Below, one piece after another: positions 33,196-42,320 of a stretch of DNA of 64,000 nt. Source of the stretch: Oceanospirillaceae bacterium (GTDB lineage Bacteria > Pseudomonadota > Gammaproteobacteria > Pseudomonadales > Oceanobacteraceae); contig JACKOM010000004.1 in NCBI GenBank assembly GCA_024234265.1, forward strand, positions 62,001-126,000, written 5' to 3'. The notes below the pieces were generated by a model. That model did no database searches. It was not told the DNA's origin and was given only the letters and a program-made list of their open reading frames with translations. Position 1 is the first letter of the stretch. Each line of letters begins with the position of its first letter. The translations under genes and the position numbers were made by a program.

Positions 33196-34536
33196 TTAAA
33201 TTTCTTCGTCACTGTCTGCTTCAGCGGGTTCTTCCCAGTGCTCCAGATTCACTTCAAGAAAACGTGATTCCGGCACAGAAGCCTTATGTAAAATCTTTTT
33301 GAAATCCGCCAGCTCAATGCGTACTTCGAGCATCATACGGCCTTCATCATCAATGCGTTCATTGAGCACGGCATTTTGTGCATATAACAACGCACGCAGT
33401 TGCCCTTCATGGGGTGCAATCTGAATTTCATCAACAAACAGGCTGTTCGCCAGGCGCTCACTAATGGCCTGCAATAACAGATCAAAACCCAGATTGTCTT
33501 TTGCCGAAACCCATACACGCCAGGGCAGACCATTTTCATCACGATCAATGCGTGGTTCAACCCCGGGCATTAAATCGATCTTGTTAAATACCTGCAAAAT
33601 AGGTTTTTCCAGGGCATCGATTTCCGCCAGTACCACTTCAACCTGCTGCATATTAGCAGCCCGTTCGTTGTCGTGGGTGTCGACCACATGCAGCAATAAA
33701 TCCGCTTCCTGGGTTTCCTGCAGGGTGGCTTTAAATGCATTCACCAGCTTGTGGGGCAAATGCCGGATAAAACCTACCGTATCTGCCAGCACCACTTCAC
33801 CCATGCCTTGCACCTGTACACGACGCATGGTCGGGTCGAGGGTAGCAAACAGCTGATCCGCGGCATAAACCGCAGCCTTGGTTAAGGCATTAAACAGGGT
33901 GGATTTGCCGGCGTTGGTATAACCGACCAATGAGACAGTCTGAATGGAAGAACGTTTCCGGGCACGGCGTCCCTGTTCACGCTGACCTTCTACTTTACGC
34001 AGGCGGCGTTCCAGCAAACTGACGCGGTCACCCAATAAACGACGGTCGGTTTCGAGCTGGGTTTCACCCGGGCCTCGCAAACCTATACCACCACCCTGAC
34101 GCTCAAGGTGGGTCCAGCCACGCACCAGACGTGTGGCCTGGTGTTGTAACTGGGCGAGTTCGACCTGTAATTTACCTTCATGGGTGCGCGCACGCTGGGC
34201 GAAAATATCCAGAATCAGACCGGTGCGATCCAGCACGCGGCATTCAATCGCGCGTTCGACGTTACGTTCCTGGGAGGGTGTGAGGGCGTGGTTAAACAGC
34301 ACAAGATCCGCACCGTGGGTTTGCACCGCTTCACGGATCTCTTCCAGTTTACCTTTGCCCACGAAGGTTTTTGCATCAGGGCGGGAACGGGTGCCTTTTA
34401 TCAAGGCCACCGGATTACCGCCTGCAGAGCGAACTAATTCGAAAAATTCCTGGGGATCTTCACGTTCAGCCCCTTCTGGAAAATCAATGTGCACAAGGAT
34501 GGCACTTTCACCTGCATCGGGACGTTCAAAGAACAA
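33196..34536 (-). CDS. hflX: HflX ribosome-associated GTPase
   Basis: The 446-residue protein has the HflX N-terminal domain (GKGKLEEIREAVQ), the GPGETQLETDRR linker, and a GTPase domain with G1 GYTNAGKSTLFNAL (about residue 205), G3 DTVGFIRHLPH and G4 NKID. HflX splits stalled ribosomes under heat stress and binds 50S. It lies just downstream of hfq in the usual hfq-hflX-hflKC order. Confidence 0.95.
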   Translation of the reverse strand: MFFERPDAGESAILVHIDFPEGAEREDPQEFFELVRSAGGNPVALIKGTRSRPDAKTFVGKGKLEEIREAVQTHGADLVLFNHALTPSQERNVERAIECRVLDRTGLILDIFAQRARTHEGKLQVELAQLQHQATRLVRGWTHLERQGGGIGLRGPGETQLETDRRLLGDRVSLLERRLRKVEGQREQGRRARKRSSIQTVSLVGYTNAGKSTLFNALTKAAVYAADQLFATLDPTMRRVQVQGMGEVVLADTVGFIRHLPHKLVNAFKATLQETQEADLLLHVVDTHDNERAANMQQVEVVLAEIDALEKPILQVFNKIDLMPGVEPRIDRDENGLPWRVWVSAKDNLGFDLLLQAISERLANSLFVDEIQIAPHEGQLRALLYAQNAVLNERIDDEGRMMLEVRIELADFKKILHKASVPESRFLEVNLEHWEEPAEADSDEEI

Positions 34537-34557
34537 GATAAATAGCCTTTTGGGAAA

Positions 34558-34806
34558 TTATTCTTCGCCAGCTTCGCCTTTTTCATCCGCTGCATCGATA
34601 CGCACATTGCGTGATGGCACAACGGTAGAAATTGCGTGTTTATATACCATCTGGCTGACAGTATTTTTCAGCAGAATTACGAACTGATCGAATGACTCAA
34701 CCGTGCCCTGTAATTTGATGCCGTTTACCAGAAAAATAGATACTGGAATACGCTCTTTGCGCAGCGCATTCAGGTAAGGGTCTTGTAGGGAGTGCCCTTT
34801 TGACAT
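34558..34806 (-). CDS. hfq: RNA chaperone Hfq
   Basis: The 82-residue Sm-like protein starts MSKGHSLQDPYLNALRKERIPVSIFLVNGIKLQG and has the Sm2 motif YKHAISTVVP. A short acidic tail follows. It forms hexamers that pair small RNAs with mRNAs. It sits between miaA and hflX as in most gammaproteobacteria. Confidence 0.97.
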   Translation of the reverse strand: MSKGHSLQDPYLNALRKERIPVSIFLVNGIKLQGTVESFDQFVILLKNTVSQMVYKHAISTVVPSRNVRIDAADEKGEAGEE

Positions 34807-34882
34807 TATTGTGTCTCCTCAGAGTTAGCGGATTGCCCCCGCGTCCCGCATAAAGCCCGGAATATGCCATAACTATGGCCAG

Positions 34883-35806
34883 CTAATCTAGCAATTTCAA
34901 GAGTTTTGCCAGTCTGTCCGGATCACTGCTTTCTAACCAGTGTAAATCAGGCCAGCTGCGCAGCCAGGTTATTTGTCGTTTTGCCAGTTGCCGTGTGGCA
35001 ATAATGCCGCGTTCAACCATTTCATCGTAGTCTAGTCTACCGGCGAGATAATCCCACACCTGACGATAACCCACTGCGCGAATGGCCGGCAGGTTTTCGT
35101 GCAAATCGCCACGTCGATAGAGTTTTTCCACTTCCGCTACAAATCCCTGTTGCAGCATTTGTTTAAAACGAAGCGCTATACGTTCATGTAAAACCGCACG
35201 CTCTGCAGGTGCGATGGCCACATTAATAAATTCATAGGGCGGCACTTCGTTATTCTGTTCCTGCCAGAATTGGGTCAGGGTTTTACCTGTCAGCTCATAG
35301 ACTTCAAGTGCGCGCTGCAGGCGCTGCGGATCGGTGGGTTTAATACGCGCCGCCGAAACCGGATCAATCTCCGCCAGCCTGGCATGCAAACTTGGCCAGC
35401 CATTTTGCAAACCTTCTTTTAATAACCGCGCACGGATAGTTTCATCCGCAGGCGGTAATTGCGCCGCCCCTTCCTGCAGAAATTTAAAATACAACATGGT
35501 GCCACCCACCAGCACCGGCATTTTACCTTCAGCCACAATCGCGGCAATTTCGCGCAGGGCATCGTCACGGAATTCCGATGCGGAATAAGGCTCTGCCGGA
35601 TCACGGATATCAATTAACCGGTGGGGCGCTTTTAATAAGGTTGTCGCATCCGGTTTGGCGGTGCCGATATTCATATCGCGGTAAACCAGCGCGGAATCCA
35701 CACTGATAATTTCCGCGGGAATCTGTTCACGCAGGGCCACCGCCAGATCGGTTTTGCCGGAAGCGGTAGGCCCCATCAGGCAGAGCACTTTTGGTAAAAC
35801 CTGCAT
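34883..35806 (-). CDS. miaA: tRNA dimethylallyltransferase
   Basis: The 307-residue enzyme has the P-loop GPTASGKTDLA at residues 12-22, DSALVYRDMNIGTAKP, and the GGTMLYFKFL motif. It adds the isopentenyl group to A37 of tRNAs reading UNN codons. The start overlaps the mutL stop region by one base (35806), so translation is coupled. Confidence 0.95.
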   Translation of the reverse strand: MQVLPKVLCLMGPTASGKTDLAVALREQIPAEIISVDSALVYRDMNIGTAKPDATTLLKAPHRLIDIRDPAEPYSASEFRDDALREIAAIVAEGKMPVLVGGTMLYFKFLQEGAAQLPPADETIRARLLKEGLQNGWPSLHARLAEIDPVSAARIKPTDPQRLQRALEVYELTGKTLTQFWQEQNNEVPPYEFINVAIAPAERAVLHERIALRFKQMLQQGFVAEVEKLYRRGDLHENLPAIRAVGYRQVWDYLAGRLDYDEMVERGIIATRQLAKRQITWLRSWPDLHWLESSDPDRLAKLLKLLD

Positions 35807-37665
35807 CAGCGCCCCCGCATAAATAATTTATCCAGTTCCTGCATACTGAGCTGGGTCCATGTGGGGCGGCCATGATTGCACTGGCCACTGCGCTCTGTCT
35901 GCTCCATATCGCGCAACAGTCCGTTCATTTCCTCAATGCTGAGTTTACGGTTTGCACGCACCGCGCCGTGGCAGGCCATGGTGCCGAGTACCTCATTACG
36001 AAACTCAGTGAGGTGCCGCGATTGGCCATGCACTCTTAATTCTTCGAGAATTTTCACCACTAAATCTTCGGCGCGGGCGTTACGCAATAACACCGGCATC
36101 TGACGGATAACTAAACTCTCCGGACCGCTGCGCTCAATTCTGATACCCAGTTGCTGCAGGGTTTCCTGCTGTTGTTCAGCCACATCCGCCTGCTGCTGGG
36201 AAACATGAATAGCCTCGGGGACTAATAAAGGCTGGGACTGAATACCCTGCGCATCGTATGCCTGTTTTAAACGTTCATAGGTAATACGTTCATGGGCCGC
36301 ATGCATATCCACCAGCACTAAACCCAGCGCATTCTGCGCAAGAATATAAATACCGTGCAGTTGGGCGATGGCATAACCGAGCGGCGGCGGGCTGCTGTTA
36401 TCTGCCGGCGTATTAAACGGTGAGGAGATCGCACCCACGGGTAAATTCGCGGGCGCATTCATCAGCGTATGAGTGATGGGCGCGACACCCTGATGTAAAT
36501 CCGCATAGGCCGCCATTTGTTCGCGTACCTGAGCGGCAGCCGGTGCTGGGTTCTGATAGGCCTGCGCATTAAATGCGATGGCATTTTGTGCGCTGAATTC
36601 ACCGGCGGCGATACCACTCACCTGAGGGGTTTGTGGTGTTTGCATTACCGCATTTTGCGGGCGCACATCCCCCAGTGCGCGATGCAATGAGCGAAATAAA
36701 AAGTCATGCACTAAACGTCCGTCACGGAAACGTACTTCGTGTTTGGTGGGATGCACGTTCACGTCCACCAGCGTAGGGTCGAGGGTTAAATACAAAACAA
36801 ACGCACTGTGGCGGCCATGGTAAAGCACATCCTGGTAGGCCTGACGAATCGCATGGGCCACTAATTTGTCACGCACAATACGGCCGTTCACAAAAAAATA
36901 CTGCATGTCGGCCTGGCTGCGGGAAAACGTCGGCAAACCCACCCAGCCCTGCAAATGCAAACCGGCGGCTTCCATTTCCAGATGAACCGACTGGGCCATA
37001 AATTCCGGGCTTAACATGGCGGCAATGCGTTTTTCCTGATCCAGCTGGGAAATCGCCGGGCGTAACGAATGCACCACTTTCTGGTTATGGCGCAGGGAAA
37101 ACGCCACATCAAAGCGCGATAACGCCATGCGTTTGATAACTTCTTCCAGATGGGCAAATTCGGTTTTTTCCGTGCGCAGGAATTTACGCCGCGCCGGGGT
37201 ATTAAAAAATAAATCGCGCACTTCGAGGGTAGTGCCCTGGGGATGGGCGCAGGGTTTTACCGAGGTGGCCATATCGCGGCCTTCAGCTTCCACCTGCCAG
37301 GCTTGTTCAGCAGTTGCGGTGCGTGAGCTTAAGGTCAGGCGCGAAACCGAGGCGATGGATGCCAGGGCCTCACCGCGGAAACCTAAACTTTTTACCGCTT
37401 CCAGATCATCCAGATCCTGAATTTTACTGGTGGCGTGGCGGCTCAGGGCGAGGGGTAAATCTTCACAATCAATGCCGGATCCGTTATCGCGGATGCGCAT
37501 TAATTTCACACCGCCCTGCTCAACATCCACATCAATGCGGTCGGCACCCGCATCCAAGGCATTTTCCACCAGTTCTTTTATAACGTTGGCGGGGCGCTCA
37601 ACCACTTCACCGGCGGCAATCTGGTTGGCGAGGCGCGGCGATAAAATATGAATGCGTTTAGTCAT
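35806..37665 (-). CDS. mutL: DNA mismatch repair protein MutL
   Basis: The 619-residue protein has GHKL ATPase motifs in the N-terminal third (ELVENALDAGAD, DNGSGI, SLGFRGEALASIASVS). A variable Pro/Ala-rich linker (about 340-430) precedes the C-terminal dimerisation domain. The C-terminal part contains DMHAAHERITYE, which fits the endonuclease motif D-x-H-A-x2-E-x4-E, as in Pseudomonas MutL. The start of mutL and the stop of amiB meet at 37665. Confidence 0.96.
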   Translation of the reverse strand: MTKRIHILSPRLANQIAAGEVVERPANVIKELVENALDAGADRIDVDVEQGGVKLMRIRDNGSGIDCEDLPLALSRHATSKIQDLDDLEAVKSLGFRGEALASIASVSRLTLSSRTATAEQAWQVEAEGRDMATSVKPCAHPQGTTLEVRDLFFNTPARRKFLRTEKTEFAHLEEVIKRMALSRFDVAFSLRHNQKVVHSLRPAISQLDQEKRIAAMLSPEFMAQSVHLEMEAAGLHLQGWVGLPTFSRSQADMQYFFVNGRIVRDKLVAHAIRQAYQDVLYHGRHSAFVLYLTLDPTLVDVNVHPTKHEVRFRDGRLVHDFLFRSLHRALGDVRPQNAVMQTPQTPQVSGIAAGEFSAQNAIAFNAQAYQNPAPAAAQVREQMAAYADLHQGVAPITHTLMNAPANLPVGAISSPFNTPADNSSPPPLGYAIAQLHGIYILAQNALGLVLVDMHAAHERITYERLKQAYDAQGIQSQPLLVPEAIHVSQQQADVAEQQQETLQQLGIRIERSGPESLVIRQMPVLLRNARAEDLVVKILEELRVHGQSRHLTEFRNEVLGTMACHGAVRANRKLSIEEMNGLLRDMEQTERSGQCNHGRPTWTQLSMQELDKLFMRGR

Positions 37666-39014
37666 CAGGGTGCGGGAATCTTCAGTGTCTGGCCAACATG
37701 AATGCGATCATTTTTCAGGCCATTTAATTGTTTTAACGTCGCCGTGGATACGCGGTTCTGGTCGGCGATGCTGGACAGGGTATCCCCCGGCCCAATGGTA
37801 TATTCACGCACGCCGCTGCTCACCAAACGCCCCTGATTACGCAGCGCCGCCAGATAAGTGCCCGGCGGTGGCACACGGGTAAAATGATTTTTAATACCGG
37901 TAAATACCGAGCGTGCAATCTGCTGCTGGTAATTGCTGGTGGCGAGTTTTGTTGCCTCACCCGGGTTCGAAATAAAACCGGTTTCCACCAGAATGGACGG
38001 AATATCCGGGGATTTCAGCACCATAAATCCGGCCTGCTCCACACGTCGTTTATGCAGTTTGGCCACTTTATCGAGGTTGTTCAGCACTTCCTGGCCGACG
38101 GATAAACTCGCCCCCAGGCTGGCGGTCATGGATAAATCCAGCAGCACACCGGCGAGCACATCTTCTTTATCACCCAGGGTTAAACCACCGGCGCCACCGA
38201 CTAAATCCGACGCATTTTCTTTATCCGCCAGCCAGCGCGCAGTTTCAGAGGTTGCGCCCCGTTGTGATAAAGCAAATACCGAACTGCCATGGGCCTTGGG
38301 GCTGGAAAATGCATCGGCGTGAATGGATACAAACATATCCGCACTGGCTTTACGGGCGATGCGGGTGCGCTCGCGCAATTCGATGTAATAGTCACCCTTA
38401 CGCACCAGATAGGGTTTAAAACCCGGTTCTGCGGCAAATAATTTTTCCAGCTCGCGCGCAATCGCCAGCACCACGTTTTTTTCACGCACGCCACGGTGGC
38501 CTATGGCACCGGGGTCATCACCGCCGTGGCCGGCATCAATCGCAATAATAATGTCGCGTTTTTCCTGGGCGAGTTTGTCGGCATCCACCGTTGCCGCAGC
38601 GGGGGCAGGTTCTGGCTCGGGCACATCCGGATTGGTGTCGTATAAATCCACCACCAGACGATCACCGTACTGGTCGTTAGGTTTTAACGGGAAACTTTTG
38701 GGGGTTACTTCCTGGCGCAGGTCGAGCACGATACGCAGGTCTTTTTTATTCCACACCGCGGAGCGCACGTTTTTAATCGCGCCGTATTGGGTATCGAGGT
38801 CTTTCAAAAGGGCATCGGCCATCTTGCAGTTTTCGATATCAATCACTAGGCGTGCAGGATTTTGCAGGGTGAAGATTTTGTGTTCCGGCGGGGACGATAA
38901 ATCAAACACCAGACGCGAATGGTCCGGCGCATGCCACAGGCGCACGCTCTGCACATCGGCAAAAACCGGTGGGCAGAAACATATCAGCAGACTAATCAGA
39001 CGAATTAACTTCAC
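37665..39014 (-). CDS. amiB: N-acetylmuramoyl-L-alanine amidase with AMIN and LysM domains
   Basis: The 449-residue periplasmic protein has a signal peptide (about 19 residues), an AMIN domain (about 22-130), and an Amidase_3 catalytic domain beginning IIIAIDAGHGGDDPGAIG (zinc-binding His). It contains SADMFVSIHADAF and ILVETGFISNPGEA. It ends with a C-terminal LysM repeat (YTIGPGDTLSSIADQNRVSTATLKQLNGL). It cleaves septal peptidoglycan cross-bridges for daughter-cell separation. AMIN and LysM target it to the septum. Its place between tsaE and mutL matches amiB. Confidence 0.93.
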   Translation of the reverse strand: MKLIRLISLLICFCPPVFADVQSVRLWHAPDHSRLVFDLSSPPEHKIFTLQNPARLVIDIENCKMADALLKDLDTQYGAIKNVRSAVWNKKDLRIVLDLRQEVTPKSFPLKPNDQYGDRLVVDLYDTNPDVPEPEPAPAAATVDADKLAQEKRDIIIAIDAGHGGDDPGAIGHRGVREKNVVLAIARELEKLFAAEPGFKPYLVRKGDYYIELRERTRIARKASADMFVSIHADAFSSPKAHGSSVFALSQRGATSETARWLADKENASDLVGGAGGLTLGDKEDVLAGVLLDLSMTASLGASLSVGQEVLNNLDKVAKLHKRRVEQAGFMVLKSPDIPSILVETGFISNPGEATKLATSNYQQQIARSVFTGIKNHFTRVPPPGTYLAALRNQGRLVSSGVREYTIGPGDTLSSIADQNRVSTATLKQLNGLKNDRIHVGQTLKIPAP

Positions 39015-39029
39015 GTCAGGCCTTTATTG

Positions 39030-39488
39030 TTATTGCTGTTCGAGTTGCGCCAGCCAGGTTTTGCCGGCTGGGGTGTTGGCCACAATTTGCAGGCAGCGCC
39101 CCTGCTGCCACGGGCTTAATGTCAGGTCCAGATCGGCGGCCGGTAAAATGCCGGCGCCTTTTTCCGGCCATTCGATCACGCTCACCGCTTTGCCATCCAG
39201 ATAATCGCGGATGCCTAAATATTCGAGTTCTTCAGGGTCGGCCAGGCGGTAAAGGTCGAAATGATACAGAACCGGGCTCAGAAAATCATAGGCTTCCACC
39301 AGGGTATAGGTCGGGCTTTTCACTTTGCCGCTGTGCCCCAGGCCCTGCAATAAACCGCGGGTAAAGGTGGTTTTACCCATGCCGAGGGTGCCATGCAAAT
39401 AAATTGTCAGCCCGGCGGGGAGTTTTTCCCCCGCGCGGGCAGCAAAAACCAGCATGGCGCTCTCATCGGCAAAATAAAAATCAGTCAT
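39030..39488 (-). CDS. tsaE: tRNA threonylcarbamoyladenosine synthesis ATPase TsaE
   Basis: The 152-residue P-loop protein has GTLGMGKTTFTRGLLQG at about residues 35-51 and SPTYTLVEAY, with HFDLYRL following. It supports TsaBD in making t6A on tRNAs. The ATG at 39488 (MTDFYFADES) lies within the last codons of nnr, an 8-base overlap, so they are coupled. Confidence 0.93.
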   Translation of the reverse strand: MTDFYFADESAMLVFAARAGEKLPAGLTIYLHGTLGMGKTTFTRGLLQGLGHSGKVKSPTYTLVEAYDFLSPVLYHFDLYRLADPEELEYLGIRDYLDGKAVSVIEWPEKGAGILPAADLDLTLSPWQQGRCLQIVANTPAGKTWLAQLEQQ

Positions 39489-40986
39489 TCTGTAATATCC
39501 GGATTTCTTCAATCAGGTCCGGGGCAATCAGCCCGCGTTTACCATTTTTTTGTACCCAATTATCGGCAGCAGCACTGTGCAAACTGGCGGCGGTGCGCAT
39601 TGCCAGGGATGGATCGGCAATCTGCGCGAGGCAAGCCCCCAGCAAACCACTCAGCACGTCGCCCATGCCCGCCGTGGCCATGGCCGGGTTACCATCGGCC
39701 AGCACCGCCTGCTCGTTACCATCATCCAGAATGCTGCCGGCACCCTTGAGCAATACCTGGGCGGCGAACATCTGCTGCAACATACGCGCTGCGGCAAAAC
39801 GATCCGCCTGCACATCAGCCACACTGCCCCCCAGCAAACGGGCGGCTTCCATAGGATGGGGCGTGACACATAAAGTTCGCCCGCCGTCGGCCTGATATCC
39901 GCCACTGGCGATCAGATTCAGGGCATCGGCATCCAGCACTAAAGGCTGCTGGCCGTTTTCCATGCAGGCCTGCAATAACTGTTCGGCCCAGGCATCCTGC
40001 CCAAGGCCCGGCCCCACCACCACCACACTGGCTTTGGCCAGCAGGGGTAACAGGGCAAAACCATCATTCACGCCATGGGCCATAATCGCCGGGCAACGGG
40101 CCAGCAAAGGTGCGATATGCTGCTCACGGGTGGCCACACTCACCAAACCTGCACCGGCTTTGATGGCCATTTCCGCAGCCATCATCACGGCGCCGCCCAT
40201 GCCATGGTTGCCCCCCACAATTAACACATGGCCAAACATGCCCTTATGGGCAAAGGCCACACGTTCCGTGAACGGCTGGCATTCACGCACACAGGCCCAG
40301 CCGATTAAACGGCTCTGGGCCGGCACCTCATTAAATACCGCATCGGGCACCGCCAGGCGGGCATAACGCACTTCGCCGGTACAGGCCGGACCATGGCCGG
40401 TGAACAGGCCACGTTTCTGGCCGATAAAAGTCACCGTCATCTGCGCCTGCACCGCGCAGCCCAGCACGTTGCCGCTGTCGGCACACAGGCCGGAGGGAAT
40501 ATCCACCGCCAGCACCGGCAGGCCGCTCTGGTTAATCAGTTCGATCACAGCCGCAAACGGCTCGCGCACCTCACCCTGTAAACCCGTACCGAGCAGGGCA
40601 TCCACAATTAATTGCCCGGAATGCCAGCGCACATCCTCAAGGGCGGTGGGCACTACGCCTTCCGCAGCGGCATCCTGTGCAGCCTGCAGGGCGCTGCCGG
40701 TTAAGCTTTCCTGCGGGGTTAAGGCCACCAGCTGCACTTCCATGTCATGCTGACGCGCCAGACGGGCCATCACATACCCATCACCGCCGTTATTGCCACC
40801 ACCACAAAAAATCAGCAGTTCACGCATATCCGGCCAGCGGCTGATCAGCGCCGCAAAGGCCGCTTCACCTGCCTGACACATCAGGGCATAGGGTTTAATC
40901 GCGGCGCGTTCAATCGCGAGATTATCCAGTTCGCGCACCTGCGCGGCGGTATACAATGGCGTACGCTGCAATGTTTTACGGCCCAT
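39481..40986 (-). CDS. nnr: Bifunctional NAD(P)H-hydrate epimerase / ADP-dependent dehydratase
   Basis: The 501-residue protein is a fusion. The N-terminal YjeF_N epimerase half (to about residue 220) has LIFCGGGNNGGDGYVMARLA. The C-terminal carbohydrate-kinase-like dehydratase has GHVLIVGGNHGMGGAVMMAAEMA, VVVGPGLGQ and GNPAMATAGMGDVLSG. It repairs hydrated NADH and NADPH. The ATG at 40986 (MGRKTLQ) has AAGGA 8 bases upstream; 41007 is a possible alternative. It is divergent from queG, with starts only 57 bp apart. Confidence 0.93.
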   Translation of the reverse strand: MGRKTLQRTPLYTAAQVRELDNLAIERAAIKPYALMCQAGEAAFAALISRWPDMRELLIFCGGGNNGGDGYVMARLARQHDMEVQLVALTPQESLTGSALQAAQDAAAEGVVPTALEDVRWHSGQLIVDALLGTGLQGEVREPFAAVIELINQSGLPVLAVDIPSGLCADSGNVLGCAVQAQMTVTFIGQKRGLFTGHGPACTGEVRYARLAVPDAVFNEVPAQSRLIGWACVRECQPFTERVAFAHKGMFGHVLIVGGNHGMGGAVMMAAEMAIKAGAGLVSVATREQHIAPLLARCPAIMAHGVNDGFALLPLLAKASVVVVGPGLGQDAWAEQLLQACMENGQQPLVLDADALNLIASGGYQADGGRTLCVTPHPMEAARLLGGSVADVQADRFAAARMLQQMFAAQVLLKGAGSILDDGNEQAVLADGNPAMATAGMGDVLSGLLGACLAQIADPSLAMRTAASLHSAAADNWVQKNGKRGLIAPDLIEEIRILQND

Positions 40987-41043
40987 CAACTTATCCTTGT
41001 CTGCCATCACGTATAAAATTGCGCCAATTATACTCAGGAAGTC

Positions 41044-42141
41044 GTGGTGCCGTCTGCCCGCGACCAACAGCCGGAGCCTGTTTTGACGGAAAAAACCTGC
41101 GATTTAACGCAACTTGCCACGGACATTAAACGCTGGGCCGCTGAACTGGGTTTCCAGCAGGCCGGCATTTGTGATGTGGATTTAAACCAGACCAGCGAAC
41201 ATTTACGCGCCTGGCTGGCGGCGGGTTACCAGGGCGAAATGGGCTTTATGGCCGAACACGGCGATAAACGCTGCCGCCCGGATGAACTTATGCCCGGCAC
41301 AATACGTTTAATCAGCCTGCGCATGGATTACATGCCGCCTGACATTCAAACCCTGCAGGTGCTGAATAACCCAAGCCAGGCCTATGTGGCGCGTTATGCG
41401 CTGGGGCGCGATTACCACAAATTAATCCGCAAACGCATCAGCCAGCTCGGGCAAAAAATTGAAGCTGTGATTCATCCGCTCGGCCACCGCGCATTTGTCG
41501 ACAGCGCGCCGATTATGGAGCGCGCCATCGCACAAAAAGCCGGTTTAGGCTGGTTTGGCAAAAATGCCATGATTATTAACCCCAAAGCCGGTTCGTATTT
41601 TTTACTCGGCGAATTATTTGTGGATATTCCCCTGCCGGTGGATGCACCTTTTACCAGCAACCACTGCGGCAGCTGCACCAGCTGCATTGAGCTTTGCCCC
41701 ACGGGCGCGATTGTCGGCGATAAAATCGTCGATGCCCGCAAATGCATTTCCTATTTAACCATTGAATTAAAAGGTGCTATTCCCGAAGACCTGCGCGCCC
41801 CCATGGGCAACCGTATTTTTGGCTGTGACGACTGCCAGTTATGCTGCCCCTGGAATAAATTCAGCAGCCCCAGCCACGAGGCGGATTTTCAGCCGCGCCA
41901 CCAGATGGACCAAGCACAATTACTGGATTTATTTAACTGGGATGAAAAAACCTTTTTGGCCAAAACTGAAGGTTCACCTTTCCGGCGCGTGGGGTACGAG
42001 CGCTGGTTACGCAATTTAGCCGTGGGATTGGGTAATGGCCCGGCCTCAGAAGATGTAATCAATACGCTGCAAAATAGGCTGGGGGTTTCGGCACTGGTGG
42101 ATGAACATATTCATTGGGCTTTGGAGCGATTAAAGCCTTGA
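41044..42141 (+). CDS. queG: Epoxyqueuosine reductase QueG
   Basis: The 365-residue enzyme has two 4Fe-4S clusters (CGSCTSCIELCPTGAI at about residues 204-219, and the later CDDCQLCCPWNK). The cobalamin-binding N-terminal half includes RYALGRDYHKLIRKR. It carries out the last step of queuosine synthesis in tRNA. The chosen GTG at 41044 has AGGA 6 bases upstream; a TTG at 41083 (preceded by GGAG) is also possible. Its promoter overlaps that of nnr. Confidence 0.93.
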   Translation: MVPSARDQQPEPVLTEKTCDLTQLATDIKRWAAELGFQQAGICDVDLNQTSEHLRAWLAAGYQGEMGFMAEHGDKRCRPDELMPGTIRLISLRMDYMPPDIQTLQVLNNPSQAYVARYALGRDYHKLIRKRISQLGQKIEAVIHPLGHRAFVDSAPIMERAIAQKAGLGWFGKNAMIINPKAGSYFLLGELFVDIPLPVDAPFTSNHCGSCTSCIELCPTGAIVGDKIVDARKCISYLTIELKGAIPEDLRAPMGNRIFGCDDCQLCCPWNKFSSPSHEADFQPRHQMDQAQLLDLFNWDEKTFLAKTEGSPFRRVGYERWLRNLAVGLGNGPASEDVINTLQNRLGVSALVDEHIHWALERLKP

Positions 42142-42320
42142 GCTGGCCGAGGTGAGCGAGCAGCTTCAAAGGAAGTGCCGAAAAATAATAACCCGTTCAC
42201 AAAGTTCCGAGCCATTCACCCTCACATCATGTAAGACATTCGCCATACATGCAGTATGTCACTACATAAACGTGACTGTTTTTGTTAGCGTGCGCGCACT
42301 TTCAACCCCATGGACAGACT

